Shown: in pieces, positions 52,538 to 61,944 of the stretch
Position numbering within the stretch: the stretch's first letter is position 1
How the letters are laid out: each line of letters starts with the position of its first letter
From: Paenibacillus taichungensis
GTDB taxonomy: Bacteria > Bacillota > Bacilli > Paenibacillales > Paenibacillaceae
Reading direction: 5' to 3'
NCBI RefSeq assembly: GCF_013359905.1
Contig: NZ_JABMCC010000117.1
Span: forward strand, 1-63,710
Length of the DNA: 63,710 bases
The notes under the pieces: generated by a model
Database searches by the model: none
Told to the model about the DNA's origin: nothing
What the model saw: the letters and a program-made list of their open reading frames with translations, nothing else
Position numbers and translations under genes: made by a program

Positions 52538-54754
52538 ATGAATATTAATTATTCGCTTGCAGAGCAGGATAGGATTGCCGCTAAGAAGGCTGTCGGAACA
52601 GAGATTGAATATTGTGTCCCGGCTAACCTTTCGCTACTGGGCTACCGTACAGCAGGCTTTCTGGTTATTGGGCAAATCAAATGGGCTTACATTGAGCATG
52701 GGCAAGCGAAGGAAGTTGGTGTTATTTCAGATTCATGGGCATATAAGGTCATTCCACTCATCGGGAATGTGGTGCTTGAGACCGAAGATGAACAGGGAAA
52801 GCGTATCCTCGTCCGCTCAACGATGAAGCATGCCACCCGCTTTGCTTATATGGCACAGGTATTGAATGATAAATCTGCATCCCTTACAGTTCGAATTTTT
52901 AATCAGGAAGAAGAAACTGCTTGTGTGAAGTGCGGCGGGCGATTAGTGGAAGGTACCCGCGTTTGCCCAAGATGCACTAGTAAGTCCGCGGCTTTCAAAA
53001 AGCTTTTTCATGTCTCGAAGGTGCATTGGAAGTCGCTTACGACAGGGCTGGTTGTCATGATTGCAGCTTCCGCTATTGCATTGACAGGACCTTATTTTCA
53101 GGAAGTTTTGATTAACGGTGTCTTGCGACCGCCTGATGGGCAGAGTCCAAGCATGAGACTGTTTTATATGGCGCTTGCCGCCATGATTGGTGGACTTGTC
53201 ATTGGAGAACTGCTGTCGATTGTCCGGGCACGTGTAATGGCAAATGCCAGCTCCAATATTGTCGCAGACCTACGCAGAATGGTGTATGAGAGATTACAAA
53301 ACCTGTCTCTGGGTTTCATGACCTCCCAACGGGCGGGGGATGTGATGAACCGGGTAACTGCAGATACAGATCGTATCCGCCAATTGATTCAAGAGTTATG
53401 TACAACCGCAATCTATCAACTGATTTTGCTGGTTGCTGCTAGTACTCTGCTTTTTACTGCTGACTGGCGCTTAGCATGCGTTGTACTGCTGCCTGCCCCT
53501 ATTGTAGCTTACATTAACATGTATATCTGGAAGCATGTCCTGTGGAAGCTATATGAAAAGCAGTGGGCAATCTATGACCGGGGGAGCTCATTCATGCATG
53601 ATGTGCTGAGCGGAATCCGGGTCGTCAAGGCGTTCGGCAAGGAAGCCCACGAGATTAAAAAATTTCGCACCTTCAATAGTGAATTTGCCATCGCTACAAT
53701 AAAAAGCGAAACCCTCTTTAACATGCTTGCTCCAATAACCAACTATTTGATCCAGCTCGGCCAGTATTTTGTTCTACTGCTTGGCTGCAACATGATTCTA
53801 GACAATCAGATGAATGTAGGCGAATTGATCAAGTTCAGCATGTATGCGTCCATGGTGTTTGGGCCAATTTCCTGGATGATGTTTATGCCAAGATGGGTTG
53901 CTAATGGACTGATTTCGATTGACCGTGTATTCTCGGTCATTGATGAACAGCCGGAGGTGCTAGAGGCTGAAAGGGCTGTGAAGCATAAAATTCGCGGGAC
54001 TATATCATTCCGAAATATTTACTTTAGCTATAAGTCCTATGAGCCGGTTCTTAAGAATGTGTCCTTTGATATTCATGAGGGGGAAATGATTGGTTTGGTG
54101 GGTCACTCAGGTTCCGGTAAGTCGACTCTGATTAACCTCGTCTCCCGTTTTTATGATGTGAATGAGGGTCAAATTACAATTGATGGTGTAGACATCCGGA
54201 ATATCCAGCAGGATGATATGCGTTCCCAGATCGGTGTCGTGCTTCAAGAGACCTTCTTATTCACAGGCACAATACTGGATAATATTCGGTATTCAAAACC
54301 GGATGCGACACAGGAAGAGGTCATCCGGTCCGCCAAAATTGCTAATGCGCATTCCTTTATCATGAATTTGCCGGATGCCTATGACACTTTGCTTCAGGAG
54401 AACGGGAACAATATATCTGGCGGAGAGCGGCAGCGTCTGGCGATTGCAAGGGCGATACTGAACGATCCACCGTTGCTTATATTAGACGAAGCGACCTCAG
54501 CGCTCGATATTGAGACAGAGGGTGTCATTCAGGAGGCGCTTCAACGAGTCATGCGTGGAAGAACAACCATTGCTATTGCCCATAGGCTGTCGACGCTTCG
54601 CCATGCTGACAGGCTTGTCGTACTGGATAAAGGCAAAATTGCGGAAATGGGCTCTCATTCAGATTTGATAGAGAAGAGGGGACTTTACTATAATCTGATT
54701 TCTGCCCAAAGGAAAATGTCGAAGAAAGAGCGAAAAGAAGAGCTTGTCGGTTAA
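52538..54754 (+). CDS. ABC half-transporter with N-terminal domain and zinc ribbon (second subunit)
   Basis: 738 residues from ATG 52538. Same layout as the transporter at 49599: N-terminal domain of about 125 residues, zinc ribbon 'ACVKCGGRLVEGTRVCPRC' (about 128-148), membrane domain (about 160-480), NBD with GHSGSGKST (about 521), 'ISGGERQR', 'LLILDEATSALD', 'IAIAHRLST'. Both NBDs look catalytically complete, so a heterodimer would have two active ATP sites. The substrate is unknown. It is the last gene of the operon; no terminator is obvious after it. Confidence 0.9.
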   Translation: MNINYSLAEQDRIAAKKAVGTEIEYCVPANLSLLGYRTAGFLVIGQIKWAYIEHGQAKEVGVISDSWAYKVIPLIGNVVLETEDEQGKRILVRSTMKHATRFAYMAQVLNDKSASLTVRIFNQEEETACVKCGGRLVEGTRVCPRCTSKSAAFKKLFHVSKVHWKSLTTGLVVMIAASAIALTGPYFQEVLINGVLRPPDGQSPSMRLFYMALAAMIGGLVIGELLSIVRARVMANASSNIVADLRRMVYERLQNLSLGFMTSQRAGDVMNRVTADTDRIRQLIQELCTTAIYQLILLVAASTLLFTADWRLACVVLLPAPIVAYINMYIWKHVLWKLYEKQWAIYDRGSSFMHDVLSGIRVVKAFGKEAHEIKKFRTFNSEFAIATIKSETLFNMLAPITNYLIQLGQYFVLLLGCNMILDNQMNVGELIKFSMYASMVFGPISWMMFMPRWVANGLISIDRVFSVIDEQPEVLEAERAVKHKIRGTISFRNIYFSYKSYEPVLKNVSFDIHEGEMIGLVGHSGSGKSTLINLVSRFYDVNEGQITIDGVDIRNIQQDDMRSQIGVVLQETFLFTGTILDNIRYSKPDATQEEVIRSAKIANAHSFIMNLPDAYDTLLQENGNNISGGERQRLAIARAILNDPPLLILDEATSALDIETEGVIQEALQRVMRGRTTIAIAHRLSTLRHADRLVVLDKGKIAEMGSHSDLIEKRGLYYNLISAQRKMSKKERKEELVG

Positions 54755-54908
54755 CTTCACCGGTAGGTGATTCGTGGTCTTATTTTGTAGTTCATTTAAA
54801 GCCAATAATGAACTCAGTACTCGCTGGTATTAAACGTGTTTCCTCCAAATCGTTTATTTAGAATACTGAGGTAAATAGGGGAGAGATAAGAAAAGGGGTT
54901 TGAAACAC

Positions 54909-56153
54909 ATGTTAACAACAAGCACATCTTTACAACCTAAATCAAAGTCAAAGCGACTCCTTATTGCCATTATTTTAGGTCTACTTGCCGGGATCGGACC
55001 TTTGAGTATTGATATGTATTTGCCAGCACTACCGACAATCTCTATGAATTTAGAGGCTTCTGCTTCAATAGCACAACTCAGTCTAACTGCAACACTTATC
55101 GGTATTGCACTTGGACAATTAATCCTGGGACCAATCAGCGATTGGAAAGGACGTCGTGCTCCGCTGTTAATCGGAATCAGCATATATGCGGTCATTTCTT
55201 TTTTATGTGTAATTGCTCCTAATATTTCATTATTTATTGTGCTGCGGTTTATCCAAGGTGTTGCTGGTTCTGCAGGTATCGTTATTGCTTTCGCGAGTGT
55301 CCGAGACCTTTACTCTGGAACGGAATTAACTAAGTTTTTAGCACTGTTGATGCTTATAAATGGGACAGCTCCAATTATTGCACCTATAGCCGGTGCGGAA
55401 ATTGTAACACTCACCTCATGGCGAGGTATATTTGTCTTATTAGGTATCTTAGGAGTGATACTGTTTACCGCCGTTTTTTTTGGTCTTAAAGAAACGCTTC
55501 CATTCGAGCGACGTTCAGAAGGGGGACTCCGTCATACGCTTATTACATACCGAGGGTTGTTTGGTAATCCCAATTTTATGGGTTATGCCTTGACGCAAGG
55601 TTTCATTATGGCAGCCATGTTTGCATATATTTCAGGGTCGTCTTTTGTATTACAGGAACTGTATGGTATGACTCCACGTGGGTTTAGTCTTGTGTTCGCT
55701 TTGAACGGAATTGGTATCATCGTGACTACGCAAGTTGCAGGCAGACTTGCTGGGAAAATTGCTCCACGCAAGTTGTTGATCGTTGGGCTAATGATCGCAA
55801 TGATAGGAGCGCTCCTGTTAATTGCTTCCGTAACCTTTTTAGCCTCTTTACCAGTCGTTCTTGCCGGTTTCTTTTTAATTGTTTCCAATGTAGGACTAGT
55901 GATGAGCACATCAACATCGCTCGCTCTTCAGGATCAGGGACGTGCTGCAGGAAGCGCATCTGCTTTGCTGCTTAGTTTGTCATTCGTACTTGGAGGAATC
56001 GCTGCCCCCTTAACAGGCTTAGGTGGTAAAGAGACAGCAGCCCCTATTTCAATCGTCATCACGGGATTGGTTGTTGCGGCAATTACAAGCTATATGCTGC
56101 TTATTCGAAAAACGTCTACAGCAATGCAAACAAAGTCATTTGAGAATGAGTAA
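54909..56153 (+). CDS. MFS transporter, Bcr/CflA family
   Basis: 414 residues from ATG 54909 (AAGGGG 10 bases upstream). 'LLAGIGPLSIDMYLPALPTISMNLEASASIAQLSLTATLIGIALGQLILGPISDWKGRR' is the Bcr/CflA signature, with 'VAGSAGIVIAFASVRDLY' in TM4 and 'NGTAPIIAPIAGAEI' in TM5. The family exports bicyclomycin, chloramphenicol and sulfonamides in other bacteria. It follows the ABC operon by 150 bases in the same direction. Confidence 0.9.
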   Translation: MLTTSTSLQPKSKSKRLLIAIILGLLAGIGPLSIDMYLPALPTISMNLEASASIAQLSLTATLIGIALGQLILGPISDWKGRRAPLLIGISIYAVISFLCVIAPNISLFIVLRFIQGVAGSAGIVIAFASVRDLYSGTELTKFLALLMLINGTAPIIAPIAGAEIVTLTSWRGIFVLLGILGVILFTAVFFGLKETLPFERRSEGGLRHTLITYRGLFGNPNFMGYALTQGFIMAAMFAYISGSSFVLQELYGMTPRGFSLVFALNGIGIIVTTQVAGRLAGKIAPRKLLIVGLMIAMIGALLLIASVTFLASLPVVLAGFFLIVSNVGLVMSTSTSLALQDQGRAAGSASALLLSLSFVLGGIAAPLTGLGGKETAAPISIVITGLVVAAITSYMLLIRKTSTAMQTKSFENE

Positions 56154-56249
56154 TGTAGGTATTTTCATCTGTATGCTCTGTAAGTCTTGGGTCTTGTAGC
56201 AAGTCCTTATTCTCATTAACAATTTAATTAAGTTTATTACTTCTCGAAT

Positions 56250-56850
56250 ACATTATGCAGGTACTTCACAGGCGTATGTCTATACTATCTGGGGTACCGT
56301 TGCCTCTGGGGGAGCAGGCCTTGGACCTATTAGGCAGCACTTGTCTATGCCATCAAAGAATTTGAACGCGAAGGGTCACCAATTCTTTCAACTATTAGCG
56401 CTGTTATCAGAATAGTGGTGATCATCTTTATTCGTGTTCAATTGAGAAGTTTCAAGCCACTTCTAAAACTATCACTTTTTAGAATATCTCCGTTCACCAC
56501 TTGATTTATTACAGCGTTGTTGGGTCTATTCGGACAGTGGGGTATACAGTTTATAATGTCTCAGGAAGTGGCCTATGAAATTTGGTGGAGCAAGCGGAAT
56601 CGCAATCATCGGAAGTCTGGCAGGTTTTGTTTACTCTTTGGCAATGAAAAATCCTTCGGGACTTCAAGTTACGAAGATGTGAAATACTGTCTGGATAAAG
56701 CGCTGTTGGTCACGGAAAGATTACCTAGGCAAGCTCCCGAAGCATTGATGGAGAACGGTTGATCAGCGTTTGATGAGTCCTTTATCGCTATTTTTGTGGG
56801 AGTTGTGGTATTTTCATCATTGCTTCACTTGTTATTGATTTGGTAGAAGG
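56250..56850 (+). pseudogene. DHA2-type MFS gene remnant
   Basis: Pieces in several frames match the intact pump at 58996: 'LFRISPFTT' and 'ITALLGLFGQWGIQFIMSQ' correspond to its 'LFKISPFTVGCITAAVGFFGQLGIQYIVTQ', then 'VAYEIGGASGIAIIGSLAGFVYSL', then 'LVTERLPRQAPEAL' and the last helix. About two thirds of the gene is missing. The two genes are about 2.5 kb apart in the same direction. Confidence 0.75.
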
Positions 56851-56948
56851 TCGTGGGTAAGATCTTAACATGCCCGAATTTGTACCTAACACCCCTTGGA
56901 GTGAATCGCTCTTATATTTAATTGAAGAAATGGAAGGAAGAGAATATC

Positions 56949-57803
56949 TTGATTCAAAAATCATTACCGTCATGGGCTATTCAATATTTGAAATACATTC
57001 AAGTTCCCGTTCAAGAACCTTCTTATGACTATTTAAAAATGATTTGCACTGCCCATCTAAATCGAATTCCTTTCGAAAACGTGAGTACATTAATAAATTT
57101 CAAAGCGTACCACAAGCAAAAAAGGCTTAAGCAGGATGAACAGAAGTTTGTGGAGCACCTCTTTCAGCATCATACGGGAGGAACGTGCTATGTCATAAAC
57201 AGCAGTCTCAACAAATTATTGAACAGTCTTGGATTTCACAGCCGCTACGCTTTATTAGGCGGCGGGCACGTTGCACTTCTCGTTCTACTCCCGGATGAAC
57301 AAGAAGAATTATATGTGGATTGCGGGAACGGCTCCCCGTTCTTTGAGCCCGTTCGACTGGAGACCGATCCCAACCAGGTGTCTCGTTTTGGTGGAATAGA
57401 GATAAGGTTGCGCCCTGGAGATGAACCAGGAATATACACGTACAACAGAGAGGTCGACGGAAAGTTAATTACTGAAATGAACTGGACGTTCGATACCCGC
57501 AAAACATATCGCTTTGAGGATTTTCAAAAACCGATTGAAAATTATTATCAGCCAAATGGTACTTTCACCTCCTTCTTACGATGTCAAATTTGGAAATTAG
57601 ATCGACAGCAATCGCTTTCATTAGTCAACAATGTCTTGAGTATCCGAAACAACTTCGGGCAGGTTGAAAAACGTACATTAGCTAACCGCAATGAGGTTCG
57701 GGAAGTGATCGATCGTGAGTTTAATTTACCGAGACTACCTGTTGAAAAAGCAATCGATGTTCTTGAGGAACTGGGTGTCAATCTGTTCCAAAACCATAGC
57801 TAA
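56949..57803 (+). CDS. nat: Arylamine N-acetyltransferase-like protein
   Basis: 284 residues from TTG 56949 (AAGGAAGAG upstream); TTG 56922 is also in frame and there is no ATG. The family order is present: 'RIPFENVSTLINF', catalytic Cys in 'HHTGGTCYVINSSLNKLLNSLGF', His in 'GGGHVALLV', and Asp in 'ELYVDCGNGSPF'. NAT enzymes move acetyl from acetyl-CoA to aryl amines or hydrazines through the Cys. A role in detoxification fits the surrounding export genes. A clear terminator follows. Confidence 0.85.
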   Translation: MIQKSLPSWAIQYLKYIQVPVQEPSYDYLKMICTAHLNRIPFENVSTLINFKAYHKQKRLKQDEQKFVEHLFQHHTGGTCYVINSSLNKLLNSLGFHSRYALLGGGHVALLVLLPDEQEELYVDCGNGSPFFEPVRLETDPNQVSRFGGIEIRLRPGDEPGIYTYNREVDGKLITEMNWTFDTRKTYRFEDFQKPIENYYQPNGTFTSFLRCQIWKLDRQQSLSLVNNVLSIRNNFGQVEKRTLANRNEVREVIDREFNLPRLPVEKAIDVLEELGVNLFQNHS

Positions 57804-57865
57804 GAATGCTTAAGGAAACTTAAAAGTCTATATTGATGAAAATGGATTGACAATATTATGTATGG

Positions 57866-57902
57866 AAAACGCCATCGAATAACGATGGCGTTTTTCCTTT
57901 TT
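57866..57902 (+). terminator. Terminator after the NAT gene
   Basis: AAAACGCCATCG, loop AATA, CGATGGCGTTTTT, then CCTTTTTTT. Confidence 0.9.
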
Positions 57903-58031
57903 TTCGTTCTAATCGGGAATGGGATAGAATTCATTACGACATCAAGTTTTGTCAACGAATCATACAAGGAAAATAGTGTGTGGGGCTTTCTACTCACGGG
58001 GTTTTGACCAGAACGAGAAGGCTGTTGTGTA

Positions 58032-58871
58032 TTAAATCAAAACTTCGACTGAGATTCGTACGGCATAGCTATCGAAATCAATCTCAGAGAAATAATTCAA
58101 CAGATCCGTAGTGTACACATCTCCACATACCTTCATTCCGTTGCCTTCTATGTACGTTTTTATCATTACGCAGGCATCCGGCAAAGACTCGTAAGAGCCT
58201 ACATAATCCATAACCACATACAAACCTTTCGGTTTGATAATCATTCTATTTCCAGAAATAGGCGCTTTAAGTTTATTTGCAACATAACTCCAAGAGAAGT
58301 GGTCTGATTCAAAAGTTTCTTTACTAATAATTGCCCATGTTGAAAATTCATGATTAATCAAATGCTTCTCACAATATTTTCGATGCTCACTTAACTTAGA
58401 ATTAATTTCTATTTTATCGCCTTGTTTAAGGGGGGTAGCAATCAAATACTCCTCCTGACATTCTTCTATTAATGGATCAGTCCGCAGTTCCTTCATTGAT
58501 GTTCTCGTCATTTGAATGGCGTTTTGCATAATAACCTGCATTCGTTTAATTCTTTGTATCTCCATCTCCAGCTCAAGTTGCTTTTGTTGGAATAGCTTCT
58601 CTAGCTCCAGGCTGTTCCGGTCCTGAAGATACCCTTTAATCTCCTTTAGTGAGCTGCCCGCCTTTTTGAGTACACTAATAATATCCAAAATATAGGATTG
58701 CCTAATAGAATAATAGCGGTAACCGTTTGTGTTTATGAACTCAGGCTTTAAAAGTCCGATCTCGTCATAATGAAAAAGAGTATGCTTTTTCACACCGCTT
58801 ATGGCCGCCATTTCGCTAGTTGTGAAGTAACGATTGTCAATATTCGACACGGGTTGTTCCTCCTCACTCAT
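58032..58871 (-). CDS. MerR-family regulator with effector-binding domain (BmrR-like)
   Basis: 279 residues on the minus strand. N-terminal MerR HTH 'YFTTSEMAAISGVKKHTLFHYDEIGLLKPEFINTNGYRYYS', then a long dimerisation helix (about 80-130), then a GyrI-like domain of about 150 residues ('EEYLIATPLKQGD', 'GLYVVMDYVGSYESLPDA', 'YAVRISVEVLI') that binds bulky drugs in BmrR. It is divergent from the MFS gene at 58996, and the shared region has the distorted promoter that MerR proteins use, so it should activate that pump when a drug is bound. Confidence 0.92.
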   Translation of the reverse strand: MSEEEQPVSNIDNRYFTTSEMAAISGVKKHTLFHYDEIGLLKPEFINTNGYRYYSIRQSYILDIISVLKKAGSSLKEIKGYLQDRNSLELEKLFQQKQLELEMEIQRIKRMQVIMQNAIQMTRTSMKELRTDPLIEECQEEYLIATPLKQGDKIEINSKLSEHRKYCEKHLINHEFSTWAIISKETFESDHFSWSYVANKLKAPISGNRMIIKPKGLYVVMDYVGSYESLPDACVMIKTYIEGNGMKVCGDVYTTDLLNYFSEIDFDSYAVRISVEVLI

Positions 58872-58918
58872 TGTATCAAAAAAACTTTGTACTTGTATCT
58901 TACTACCGAGAATTAGCT

Positions 58919-58949
58919 TTGACTATAGGGCAACCCGATAGTTTACAAT
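58919..58949 (+). promoter_or_regulatory. MerR-type promoter with 19-bp spacer and operator
   Basis: TTGACT (58919-58924) and TACAAT (58944-58949) are 19 bases apart. The spacer holds an inverted repeat ACTATNGGG-N3-CCCNATAGT (58922-58942) centred between the two elements. Confidence 0.88.
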
Positions 58950-58995
58950 AAGTTTATAAGATTTCTATATTAGAAGAACATGGAGGGAAACACAG

Positions 58996-60504
58996 ATGTT
59001 TAATTTCAAACAGTGGCTAATTTTGGGCGTCGTATCGAGTGCACTTTTGCTCATTGTTATGGATTCGACGATTCTTTATACAGCTTTGCCAAGCTTAACC
59101 CATGATCTTGGCGCGTCGGCATCAGAAAAATTATGGATTCTGAACGGTTATTCACTCATTATGGCAGGCCTACTTCCAGCGATGGGGACATTGGGAGATC
59201 GCTACGGTCACAAAAAAATATTTGCTCTCGGATTGCTTGCTTTTACTGCAACATCTCTTTTAGCAGCTTTTGCTCCAAACCCGACTGTACTTATAGTGGC
59301 GCGGGTGCTTCTTGCAATTGGAGCTTCAATGATGATGCCTGCTACATTGTCCATCATTAGAGTGACCTTTACAGATTCGCGTGAGCTTGGATTCGCAATA
59401 GGGATTTGGGCGGCCATTGCCTCAGGAGGGGCGGGGGTCGGCCCAATCGTAGGTGGATTTCTTGTGCAGCACTACTGGTGGGGCGCCGCCTTTTTAATCA
59501 ATATACCAATCGCAATATTGGCGTTTATTTTGACCTTGCTGTATGTCCCCAGTCATGAGGGCAACAAGGATAGAAAATGGGATATTACCGGCTCCATTCA
59601 GATTATGATTTCTATGGTAGCAATTGTTTTTGCCATCAAAGAATTTGCAAAACGCGATGGTTCTTCGGCGATTGCCTCAGTTAGTGCCATAATTGGAATT
59701 GTCGTATTACTGATTTTTATTTGCCGCATGTTGAGAAGCTCCAAACCATTGCTTGACTTGTCGCTCTTTAAAATATCCCCATTTACTGTAGGATGTATTA
59801 CAGCTGCAGTTGGCTTCTTTGGACAACTTGGTATTCAGTATATCGTAACTCAGCGGCTTCAGCTGGTGGAACAATTAACTCCGCTGCAAGCGGGACTTAT
59901 TACATTTAGTATACCGGCTGCGGCCTTTGTAGCGGGGCCGCTAGTCGGAAAGATGATGCATCGTTACAATGTGATACGCATCAAGAGTGTATCCCTTCTT
60001 ATTGGTGCCGCAGGAACGATCATTTATCTCTTGCAATTTGATGCCGGAATTTTGGGTCAAATTATTGGATTGGCGCTACTAGGGGGAGGATTAGGAGCAG
60101 GCATGACAGCTGCTTCACATTCCATCATGAGCTCTGCACCTCCTGAAAAAGCGGGAATGGCTGCATCAATTGAAAATGTAGCTTATGAAGTAGGGGGGGC
60201 AACTGGAATTGCCATAGTAGGAAGTTTGTCCGGTCTTATGTACACGCTGCGTATGAGTATTCCTAAGGGAATTCAAGTACCAGCTAACGTAAAAGACAGC
60301 TTAGATGAAACACTGTTATTTGCGGAAAATTTGCCGACCGATGCGTCAGAGCTCTTGAGGGCGGCGGGACGCGCTGCCTTTGACGAATCCTTATCTTTTG
60401 TATTGATTGGACTTATAGCATTATTAATCCTGACCGCACTTGCCATGGAATGGATAGGAGTCCGATCCAGGAATTCAATGCTGGAAAGGCGTTATCGAGA
60501 CTAA
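58996..60504 (+). CDS. MFS drug exporter, DHA2 family (14 TM)
   Basis: 502 residues from ATG 58996 (GGAGGG upstream). 'LLIVMDSTILYTALPSLTHDLGASASEKLWILNGYSLIMAGLLPAMGTLGDRYGHKK' is the QacA/EmrB/SmvA TM1-TM3 signature with Asp in TM1, and 'IAIGASMMMPATLSIIRVTF' and 'AIASGGAGVGPIVGGFLVQHYWWGAAFLINIP' mark TM4-TM6. It closely resembles SmvA/QacA, which remove cationic dyes and disinfectants. Control by the divergent MerR protein is strongly suggested by the promoter. A remnant of a paralogue lies at 56250. Confidence 0.92.
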   Translation: MFNFKQWLILGVVSSALLLIVMDSTILYTALPSLTHDLGASASEKLWILNGYSLIMAGLLPAMGTLGDRYGHKKIFALGLLAFTATSLLAAFAPNPTVLIVARVLLAIGASMMMPATLSIIRVTFTDSRELGFAIGIWAAIASGGAGVGPIVGGFLVQHYWWGAAFLINIPIAILAFILTLLYVPSHEGNKDRKWDITGSIQIMISMVAIVFAIKEFAKRDGSSAIASVSAIIGIVVLLIFICRMLRSSKPLLDLSLFKISPFTVGCITAAVGFFGQLGIQYIVTQRLQLVEQLTPLQAGLITFSIPAAAFVAGPLVGKMMHRYNVIRIKSVSLLIGAAGTIIYLLQFDAGILGQIIGLALLGGGLGAGMTAASHSIMSSAPPEKAGMAASIENVAYEVGGATGIAIVGSLSGLMYTLRMSIPKGIQVPANVKDSLDETLLFAENLPTDASELLRAAGRAAFDESLSFVLIGLIALLILTALAMEWIGVRSRNSMLERRYRD

Positions 60505-60832
60505 CTATGAAAAAGGTTTCACCCAAAAGGGTAACTTTTTCACCTACGTCGAAGCGAACAACAGGAAGAGTTGCATCTGCGTCTAGATGAATCCTGGGGT
60601 TATACCAAATTTAAGACAAATGGGGCTTCAAAAGCTACGGACAAAATTTATCGACTGGGTAACTAAGTTAAAAAAAAGTGTAATCTTCGAAACTACCGGA
60701 GATGCACCGATCTTATATTTGGCGAAGCCAGAAACTACCAGGGATACTTTCCCGTGTGGCAATTGCTTTGACAACGAGGAAAGGTTCCAGAAAAAACATA
60801 AATGAACATAAAAGTTAAAAAAATACTTCAAT
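60505..60832. other. Gene-free stretch with coding-like scraps
   Basis: A short frame near 60560-60665 reads 'HLRLDESWGYTKFKTNGASKATDKIYRLGN' and looks like the tail of an unidentified protein. No start or ribosome site goes with it. Confidence 0.4.
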
Positions 60833-60991
60833 TGTCGAGGGACAAGAACATATTCCCATTAAAGTCGCTATCTTAGCGGCTTTTTTATTTTATCGGTACA
60901 AGTTTGTGTCCCGAGCCAAGGACATGAACTTGTACCGATTACCGGAATGGACAAGAACATCGTCCGAATTCCGATTAGATGAATATCTAAT
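60833..60991 (+). repeat. 158-bp structured repeat, copy 3
   Basis: Same order of hairpins as 43539-43697, with a few base changes in the long hairpin (AAGTTTGTGTCC against GGACATGAACTT). It is followed directly by copy 4 in the same direction. Confidence 0.85.
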
Positions 60992-61148
60992 GTCGAGAGA
61001 CAAGAACATGTTCCCATTGAAGTCGCTATTTTAGCCGCTTTTTTATGTTATCGGTACAAGTTCTTGTCCCGAGCAAAAGACAAGAACTTGTACCGATTCC
61101 CGAAATGGACAAGAACATAGTCCGATTAACGATTAGATGTACATCTAA
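60991..61148 (+). repeat. 158-bp structured repeat, copy 4
   Basis: Head-to-tail with copy 3. The terminal palindrome is TTAGATGTACATCTAA here. The long hairpin CGGTACAAGTTCTTGTC is intact on both arms. Confidence 0.85.
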
Positions 61149-61198
61149 ACATTAATTTCATTATTGAAACTAAGTTTGCACTGGAGGTAGATCAACTA

Positions 61199-61312
61199 AT
61201 GATCTATATTTTGTTTGCAGTAGTCATAGTAGTGCTTATTATATTTTCTTCATTGATTCTGATAATAAGGCGTAACGTTCATTACTGTTCGTTAAGGATG
61301 ACTACAATTTAA
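61199..61312 (+). CDS. Small single-helix membrane protein, 37 aa
   Basis: ATG 61199 with GGAGG about 11 bases upstream, ending at TAA 61310-61312. The product begins 'MIYILFAVVIVVLIIFSSLIL', one clear transmembrane helix, followed by a short basic tail ('IIRRNVHYCSLRM'). It fits the pattern of small bacterial membrane proteins or of a type I toxin-like peptide, but no antisense RNA or partner was identified. It stands alone right after the repeat pair. Confidence 0.4.
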   Translation: MIYILFAVVIVVLIIFSSLILIIRRNVHYCSLRMTTI

Positions 61313-61561
61313 GAGATAACTATGTCTGACATAGATAGGATTGGGGTGGCTCTGAGATGTACTTGTACAGGTTAATAATAGAATTGGGTTATTCAGGGTT
61401 CTAACAGTCCCCATACATATTATCTGCCCACAAGGTCAATGCGGTTGCTAATTTAATTGTTAACAAATTAGTTCCCCATGGCAATGGAGTTGATCTCGCT
61501 GCGATCTAAACACTGTAATAACTCCATTGGTAAGACAAAAATCTCGCTTTAGAGGGATAAC
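61313..61561. other. Gene-free stretch
   Basis: No recognised gene, repeat or RNA. Confidence 0.4.
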
Positions 61562-61683
61562 GCGTGCAAGTTGCTCTTGCATAGTTGTTGCAAAAGGAAG
61601 AGGTCACAGCAACAATTATCGGTTTGACCAAGACCAGCCATCTAGAGGATGCAAATTTCGGCGTTATCAGTTATAACGCATAA
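61562..61683 (+). pseudogene. Aldo-keto reductase C-terminal remnant
   Basis: The frame reads 'VQVALA', TAG (where the family has Trp), 'LLQKEEVTATIIGLTKTSHLEDA', then TAA. This matches the 'ALAWLLQKEGVTAPIIGATKLSHLEDA' region of aldo-keto reductases near their cofactor site. The rest of the gene is not visible. Confidence 0.65.
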
Positions 61684-61914
61684 AAAAATACCAGGTTAGA
61701 AAAACTTTATATTTCACATGCAAAATATAATTGACATTAGAAATCTATAAAAGTAAAACAGTCAATTTAAAGGGGGTTATACAACTGAGATCATTTATTT
61801 GAAATGGATACCACCTAAGATTTCTTGATTCCAGATAACTGGAGCTACGCAATAAGATAGATATTTAACAGATAAAGAAAATTTGATCTCTCAAAGGGAA
61901 TACTTTTCAGCCAT

Positions 61915-61944
61915 ATTTTACATACATATATATGTATGTAAAAT
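61915..61944. promoter_or_regulatory. 30-bp perfect palindrome
   Basis: ATTTTACATACATAT followed by its exact complement, with no loop. It could be an operator of a TetR- or PadR-type regulator or a hairpin terminator; 215 bases before the MarR gene. Confidence 0.5.

Noticed and set aside
57885..58007. 41-codon hydrophobic frame starting in the terminator after the NAT gene
   Set aside because: Start codon lies in the hairpin arm, no ribosome site; probably chance, though a scrap of a membrane protein cannot be excluded.
60833..61148. Tandem repeat considered as a CRISPR array
   Set aside because: Units of about 158 bp are nearly identical throughout, with no short repeat/variable spacer pattern and no cas gene.
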